Origin: Candidatus Zixiibacteriota bacterium
Lineage (GTDB): Bacteria; Zixibacteria; MSB-5A5; CAIYYT01
Length of the DNA stretch: 11,696 nucleotides
NCBI GenBank assembly: GCA_023134875.1
Contig: JAGLUH010000110.1
Location: 1-11,696 of the forward strand
Direction: 5' to 3'
Position numbers and translations under genes: made by a program. Positions within the stretch are counted from its first letter, which is position 1. Every line of letters starts with the position of its first letter. Of the stretch, positions 7,413 through 11,696 are shown piece after piece. The notes beneath the pieces are model-generated. The model did no database searches and was not told the origin of the DNA. It saw nothing but the letters and a program-made list of their open reading frames with translations.

Positions 7413-8684
7413 ATGAAACGGTTATTGGCAATATCAATGATTCTGATCCTGGCGGCGTCCCTCAATGCCGGCAAGGATGAGCGGGTGCTGCCTTACAGTG
7501 CCTTGATCAGCTCGGCCAAGATCTATCTGGGTCAGAAAACCAAGGATTATGAGTCGGCAACTCAGCGTCTGCAGGAGGCAATCGATAACTACCCCGATCC
7601 GCTGGAGGCCTACTACTTTATGGGTCTGATTCACTCCGAACGAGCTGAGTATCGCGAGATGCTTGACAAGTTCGACAAGGTGAGGGAAATCTGTGCGCGC
7701 GCTGAAGCGGAAGAAAACAAGAAGATAAAAAAGCGTTGCAAGAAGGAAAAAATGCTGGAGCAGATCGATGATATCATCCTCGCCGAGTGGGAGAAGACAT
7801 TCCAGTCGGGCGTCACCCATCTGAAGATGGCCGATTCCTTGTCCGGTGAAATAAAAACGGCAAGTGATGATTCGCTTAAGGCGAAACTGGAGCGAATAAC
7901 CGGCGACCTGCTGCACAAGGCCAAAGAGGAGTTTGAAGTCAGTCTGCTGCTCGATTCGACCAAGTTCGAGGCTTGGACGAATATCGGTATGGTGGAAGGG
8001 CACCTGGAAAACCTGGAAGCGGCAGTAGAGCATTATCAGAGGAGCCACCAGCTAAATCCGGATGATATCGGTATGCTGCCCGACCTGGCGAATGCTCTCT
8101 ACAAGCTGGAGCGATTTGCTGATGCTGTTTTGGTCTACAACGAAATGGCTGACAAGGATACGGCTAACGCTATCTGGGCGCTGACCTATTCGGCTATCTG
8201 CTACCAGAAACTGAAACGTCAGGATGAACTAAAGCAAACCTATGACCGAATCCTGGAAATCGACCCCAATGACGCTCAGATACGCTATCAGCGCGGCATG
8301 TACTATGTGCAGCAGGCGTCATCAGAGGAAGTGCGGGATTCGCTCAGTCATCTCGACCAGCTCATCAAGGCGAATCCGAAGAATAAGTCGCTCAAGAAAG
8401 CCAAGGAGGACTTGATTGACTACCGTGTCAATTTCTACAAGATGGCTTTGCCCGATTTCAAAATCGCCGCCGAGCAGGACAGCACCGATGCTTTCTATCA
8501 GTACTGGTATGGTACTAGCGCCTTCCTGGCTAATGAAGTCGAATTGGCGCGAAATATCTATGAGCGGTGTGTGGCTATCAATCCGGATTCCAAGGATTGC
8601 TGGTGCGGTTTGGAAAGTGTCTATGCCAGGCTGCAACTTAAGGAAAAATATGAAGAGGCCCATGCCAAATGTGAAGGTGAATAA
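7413..8684 (+). CDS. Exported tetratricopeptide-repeat protein
   Basis: This is a 423-aa protein with a Sec signal peptide (MKRLLAISMILILAASLNA, cut after A19; no lipobox Cys), so it should be periplasmic. The mature part is mainly helical TPR repeats: about 47-80, 184-217 (KFEAWTNIG...YQRSHQLNP), 254-287 (AICYQKLKRQ...ILEIDPND) and 359-393 (YQYWYGTSAF...CVAINPDS), with more degenerate repeats between. A very basic patch, ENKKIKKRCKKEK (101-113), interrupts the repeats. Four Cys cluster in the last ~35 residues (386, 397, 399 is Gly, so C386, C397 near W398, and C420), in the order given by RCVAIN, DCWCG and AKCEGE; disulphides are possible. TPR proteins scaffold protein-protein contacts; the partner is unknown. 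The start is secure: AAGGAGG at 7402-7408 just before ATG. It ends at an intrinsic terminator. Confidence 0.88.
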   Translation: MKRLLAISMILILAASLNAGKDERVLPYSALISSAKIYLGQKTKDYESATQRLQEAIDNYPDPLEAYYFMGLIHSERAEYREMLDKFDKVREICARAEAEENKKIKKRCKKEKMLEQIDDIILAEWEKTFQSGVTHLKMADSLSGEIKTASDDSLKAKLERITGDLLHKAKEEFEVSLLLDSTKFEAWTNIGMVEGHLENLEAAVEHYQRSHQLNPDDIGMLPDLANALYKLERFADAVLVYNEMADKDTANAIWALTYSAICYQKLKRQDELKQTYDRILEIDPNDAQIRYQRGMYYVQQASSEEVRDSLSHLDQLIKANPKNKSLKKAKEDLIDYRVNFYKMALPDFKIAAEQDSTDAFYQYWYGTSAFLANEVELARNIYERCVAINPDSKDCWCGLESVYARLQLKEKYEEAHAKCEGE

Positions 8685-8713
8685 GGCGGGGGTCTTGATG
8701 GTATAGTTTTCTG

Positions 8714-8742
8714 AAGGAGCGGAACCGCCCGCTCCTTTTCTT
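8714..8742 (+). terminator. Intrinsic terminator after the TPR gene
   Basis: AAGGAGCGG (8714-8722) pairs perfectly with CCGCTCCTT (8729-8737) around a 6-nt loop, followed by a T-rich tail (TTCTTGTT). The 9-bp GC-rich stem lies 30 bp after the TAA at 8682-8684, as expected for a rho-independent terminator. Confidence 0.8.
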
Positions 8743-8780
8743 GTTGCAAACGAGCAGATGAATTGCTGAGAAACTGGATA

Positions 8781-8840
8781 CAGGGTACCGTACTCCTTGG
8801 AGTGCGAGCGATTTCCTACCCCGGAGGGGTGGAGTACCCG
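8781..8840. repeat. Cluster of nested inverted repeats
   Basis: In this non-coding stretch GTACTCC (8790-8796) is complementary to GGAGTAC (8831-8837). Inside or overlapping it are ACTCC-TT-GGAGT (8792-8803) and ACCCC-GGA-GGGGT (8818-8830), the latter abutting the outer right arm. As RNA or extruded DNA this could form a branched structure. It has no T-tail and is not a terminator. It lies just left of the larger inverted-repeat element and may belong to the same composite repeat. Confidence 0.45.
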
Positions 8841-8859
8841 GGTCTGTGGCCTGCAGTAG

Positions 8860-9081
8860 GGGCAGAGGGTGAGCTTGTTGAAAAAGTCTTTGCGAGGAGA
8901 GAAGGGCTTAAGCCCTGAACGATGTGGCAATCTCCGAGTTGTTTGTCAGCGGTATGTTGAGATCGCCACGTCCCGCAACCGCCTGTCAGAGCCAGGCCTT
9001 TGACTGGCCGGATTCGCGATGACGAAACTGGCGGTTTTTTTCTTGAAGATTGAGTTTTTCAATAAGCCCTGTGCTCTGCCC
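8860..9081. repeat. About 222-bp element with terminal inverted repeats, MITE-like
   Basis: The ends are imperfect inverted repeats. GGGCAGAG (8860-8867) matches CTCTGCCC (9074-9081), and after a one-base gap GAGCTTGTTGAAAAA (8871-8885) matches TTTTTCAATAAGCCC (9055-9069) at 13 of 15 positions. Inside are a perfect 14-bp palindrome AGGGCTTAAGCCCT (8903-8916), a stem GATGTGGCAATCTC (8921-8934) against GAGATCGCCACGTC (8959-8972) at 12 of 14, GCCAG/CTGGC (8991-8995/9004-9008), and AACCGCC/GGCGGTT (8977-8983/9030-9036) followed by seven Ts. There is no ORF. The layout resembles dispersed palindromic repeats in bacterial genomes that carry a GCGAGGAG...GCAATCTC core; this likeness is from memory. 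A non-autonomous mobile repeat is the best reading. Confidence 0.55.
8977..9041 (+). terminator. Possible intrinsic terminator inside the repeat element
   Basis: AACCGCC (8977-8983) pairs with GGCGGTT (9030-9036), which runs directly into seven Ts (9035-9041). A nested GCCAG/CTGGC hairpin could shorten the long 46-nt loop. It would insulate priA from rightward read-through, but the loop length makes this uncertain. Confidence 0.3.
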
Positions 9082-9126
9082 GCAACTTGTTTGTCCAACT
9101 CCTGGGTTGTTTAGATGTGATCGCAG

Positions 9127-11538
9127 ATGCAAAGTCGTAATCAACAAAACGTCCGGCATGTGGAGGTAACCCTCTGGACGCCGATCAAGAAACCGCTTGC
9201 CTATCTTGCTCCGGCGGATGTGTCCGATCGTGAACTGCTCGGCCGTCGTGTAGTGGTGCCGGTGGGAACGCGTCGGCAAATCGGCATAATTACCAGCCTT
9301 ACTTCCTCTTATGAAGGTAAATTAAAATCGATCCATCAGTTCTGCGATCTGCAGCCAATCCTCAGCGCTGACGCTTTGACGCTTTGCCACTTCCTCAGTG
9401 AGTACTACTTCACGCCTCTGGGAGAGTGTATCAAAGCCTGTCTGCCCGGTCCGATGACTGCTAAGTTACGTCAACAGGTCGAGCTTCTCTCGCGGGAAAC
9501 CCTGGCGGCAAAGGCTGAGACGGGGGATACAACCGCCGCTGATCTGCTTCGCCGTTTCCGTCGCAGAAAATTGATTCCGGCGCGGAATGTCACCGATCTG
9601 AAGCGCGCCAGGCTGAAACCTTTGCTGGGCAAAGGCGTTATCGGCTACCGCTGGGAATTGAGAGAGTCCCGCGCTCAGGCACAGGAGCTGATTGTAACCT
9701 TGAACCCGGACGGTAAAGGCGGCAAGCAGTTCGGGGCCAAGGCGCAGGCACTGCTTGACTGGCTTGGGGAGAAACATACCGCCGACTTGCAGGAGGTACG
9801 TCAGCGATTTGGGGTCAGCCGGGCGACCATTACCGCGCTGCAAAGAAGAGGGCTGATCACATTGAACGAGAAACCGCCCTTTCGCGGCGATCCTTTTCCG
9901 ACTACGATATCAGTAGTGCAGCTTACTCCGGAACAGGAAAAGGCCGTCGCCGCTGTGAACGAAAAACTTAAGAGCGGCGGGTTCGCTCCTTTTCTGCTCT
10001 ACGGCGTCACCGGCTCCGGCAAGACTGAGGTATATCTGCGGGCAATTAACCAGGCGATCAAACTGGGAAAGAGCGCTATTGTCATCGTTCCCGAGATTGG
10101 TCTGTCGCAGGCAATCTACCAGAACCTCAAAGCCAGTCTTGGCGAGGCGATTGGTTTGATACATTCACGGTTGACGGCACGTTCGCGCCTCTCTATCTGG
10201 CAGCAGGCGCGGGAGGGTAATTTGAAGGTGGTATTGGGACCGCGTTCGGCGGTCTTCTCCCCGCTTCAGAACCTGGGACTAATTATCGTCGATGAGGAAC
10301 ATGACCACTCCCTGAAACAGGACTCGCCCGCTCCCCGCTATCATGCCCGCGATGTCGCCATATTCCGCGCCCGCCAGGAGGGTTGCGCGGCGGTTCTGGG
10401 ATCGGCCACGCCCGCGGTCGAAAGTTTCTACAACGCTCGCAGCGGTAAATATCAACTCCTGTGTCTGCCGCGTCGGGTTGACCGCAGAACTATGCCGCGG
10501 GTGGCAACGATCAACCTCAGGGAGGCATTTGAAAAGCGGGGATACAACTGGCTCTCAGAGGAACTAGTGAGTGCGATTGATACCGCCTTGGGGCAGCAGG
10601 GGCAGGTAATGCTGCTTCTCAACCGGCGTGGCTTCGCGCCGTCAGTGCACTGCTATTCTTGCGGCAACAAGTTCGGCTGTCCTCATTGTGCCGTCACCCT
10701 GGTGTACCACAAGCGGGAGAACCGGTTGCTCTGTCATAGCTGCGGTTACCGCGAACCTTATCCGGATATGTGTCCTTCCTGCGGCAGCAATCTTTATCTT
10801 TTTCGGGGGATCGGTACCGAGAAGCTGCAGGAAGAATTACAGGGATATTTTCCCGACAAGAAGATCATTCGCATGGACCTCGATTCCACCCGACGACGCG
10901 GGGCTTTCGATCAAATCTACGAGAGTTTCCGGTCAGGAAAAGCACAGATTCTGATCGGTACGCAAATGATCGCCAAGGGCTTCGATTTCCCGGATGTTGC
11001 ATTCGTTGGCGTCGTCTCCGCGGATACTGCTCTGGAACTGCCCGATTTTCGCGCTCGTGAGCGTACTTTCCACCTGCTGACACAGGCGGCGGGACGGGCG
11101 GGTCGACAAACCTTTCCCGGTGAGGTGCTGTTGCAAACTCTTCATCCGGAGAACAGAATAATCACGCTGGCGGCTAAACATGATTATGAATCGTTCTACC
11201 AGCTTGAGATTGCGGAACGGCAGGCGCTCGATTTTCCTCCATTTGCCCACCTGATCCTGATTCGCCTGGAATCGGCAGAAGAGGATGAAGTCGTCACCAG
11301 GGCGAACTGGCTGGCAGCTGCCCTGCGATCGGTGTCGAAGAAACCCTACCGCATCCTGGGGCCAACGCCGGCGCCCATTTTCAAGCGCAAGTCTAAGTTC
11401 AGGCAGCATATCCTCCTGAAAACGAAAAAAGTGAAAACCACCCTGCGCTACCTGGAAAAGATTTTGGCACATAAGTCTTTGCAGAGCAGAAGTAAATTGA
11501 GTATCATCGTCGACGTTGACGCTGTTGACATGATGTAA
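9127..11538 (+). CDS. priA: Primosomal protein N' (replication restart helicase PriA)
   Basis: PriA is a 3'-to-5' superfamily 2 DNA helicase that recognises abandoned replication forks and D-loops and starts replisome reloading. The protein has 803 aa. Residues ~10-105 match the N-terminal 3'-DNA-binding domain, and ~195-250 a winged-helix segment (VRQRFGVSRATITALQRRGLI). The helicase core has Walker A GVTGSGKT (293-300), Walker B DEEH (389-392) in the family context DEEHDHSLKQ...YHARDVA, GTQMIAKGFDFP (from 611) and QAAGRAGR (653-660). Eight cysteines (509, 512, 518, 521, 536, 539, 549, 552) form the two zinc sites inserted in helicase lobe 2. The C-terminus ends IIVDVDAVDMM, as PriA does. 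An in-frame TGA at 9118-9120 fixes ATG 9127 as the first start; no clear SD precedes it. purM follows after 29 bp, probably co-transcribed. Confidence 0.97.
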   Translation: MQSRNQQNVRHVEVTLWTPIKKPLAYLAPADVSDRELLGRRVVVPVGTRRQIGIITSLTSSYEGKLKSIHQFCDLQPILSADALTLCHFLSEYYFTPLGECIKACLPGPMTAKLRQQVELLSRETLAAKAETGDTTAADLLRRFRRRKLIPARNVTDLKRARLKPLLGKGVIGYRWELRESRAQAQELIVTLNPDGKGGKQFGAKAQALLDWLGEKHTADLQEVRQRFGVSRATITALQRRGLITLNEKPPFRGDPFPTTISVVQLTPEQEKAVAAVNEKLKSGGFAPFLLYGVTGSGKTEVYLRAINQAIKLGKSAIVIVPEIGLSQAIYQNLKASLGEAIGLIHSRLTARSRLSIWQQAREGNLKVVLGPRSAVFSPLQNLGLIIVDEEHDHSLKQDSPAPRYHARDVAIFRARQEGCAAVLGSATPAVESFYNARSGKYQLLCLPRRVDRRTMPRVATINLREAFEKRGYNWLSEELVSAIDTALGQQGQVMLLLNRRGFAPSVHCYSCGNKFGCPHCAVTLVYHKRENRLLCHSCGYREPYPDMCPSCGSNLYLFRGIGTEKLQEELQGYFPDKKIIRMDLDSTRRRGAFDQIYESFRSGKAQILIGTQMIAKGFDFPDVAFVGVVSADTALELPDFRARERTFHLLTQAAGRAGRQTFPGEVLLQTLHPENRIITLAAKHDYESFYQLEIAERQALDFPPFAHLILIRLESAEEDEVVTRANWLAAALRSVSKKPYRILGPTPAPIFKRKSKFRQHILLKTKKVKTTLRYLEKILAHKSLQSRSKLSIIVDVDAVDMM

Positions 11539-11567
11539 CGGCTAGCTGACCTCGCTGCTGGAGAGTG

Positions 11568-11696
11568 ATGACACAGACCAAACTAACATACAAAGACGCC
11601 GGTGTCGATATTGATTCCGGCAACCAGGCGACCGCCAGGATCAAGAAGCTGGTGAAATCAACTTACAACAAAAAGGTGCTAAGCGAGGTGGGCGCT
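11568..11696 (+). CDS. purM: Phosphoribosylformylglycinamidine cyclo-ligase, 5' part
   Basis: The first 43 codons of purM, cut by the window end. PurM (AIR synthetase) converts FGAM and ATP to aminoimidazole ribotide in de novo purine synthesis. The N-terminus TYKDAGVDIDSGN (7-19) is the family's characteristic opening, followed by a helix ARIKKLVKSTYNKKVL, as in E. coli PurM. ATG 11568 follows a GGAGAG SD (11560-11565). With only 29 bp after priA and no terminator between, the two genes are probably one operon. Confidence 0.92.
   Translation, partial: MTQTKLTYKDAGVDIDSGNQATARIKKLVKSTYNKKVLSEVGA

Noticed and set aside
8322..8930. Minus-strand 202-codon open frame across the TPR gene end and spacer
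   Set aside because: It runs through the terminator and repeat region and is antisense to the TPR gene, with no domain or SD support.

Overview
This window looks like ordinary chromosome from a Gram-negative bacterium. Genes are dense and read mainly rightward, GC is moderate, and two products carry signal peptides and belong to envelope-type families. The mix of a DUF4139 protein, a large TPR protein, valS and a priA-purM pair fits an uncultured FCB-group or Zixibacteria-like lineage. That placement is inferred from protein style only and is weak. No CRISPR array, rRNA, tRNA, phage module or transposase was found.

Layout: (1) 1-257 holds no gene I can name; its right half has a promoter candidate and a hairpin that hides a Shine-Dalgarno (SD) sequence. 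(2) 258-2023 is a 21-codon leader ORF whose stop overlaps the start of a CPA2/KefB-type cation:proton antiporter (ATGA overlap). (3) 2143-2928 (minus) is mazG. It is divergent from (4) valS (3073-5745), and both have good back-to-back sigma70-type promoters in a 144-bp spacer. (5) 5960-7312 is a secreted DUF4139 protein and (6) 7413-8684 a secreted TPR protein, each with its own promoter candidate; the second is followed by a clear intrinsic terminator. (7) 8743-9126 is non-coding and full of inverted repeats. It includes an approximately 222-bp element with imperfect terminal inverted repeats and nested palindromes, probably a non-autonomous dispersed repeat. (8) 9127-11538 is priA, followed after 29 bp by (9) the first 43 codons of purM, which runs off the right end.

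How the genes fit together: mazG (nucleotide-pool cleaning), valS (translation), priA (replication restart) and purM (purine synthesis) are housekeeping functions. The antiporter and the two exported proteins concern ion homeostasis and the envelope. No multi-gene novel system is evident. The most interesting signals are regulatory or structural: the leader-ORF/hairpin arrangement before the antiporter, the inverted-repeat element before priA, and an unusual Gly-to-Asp change next to the ValRS HIGH-type motif.
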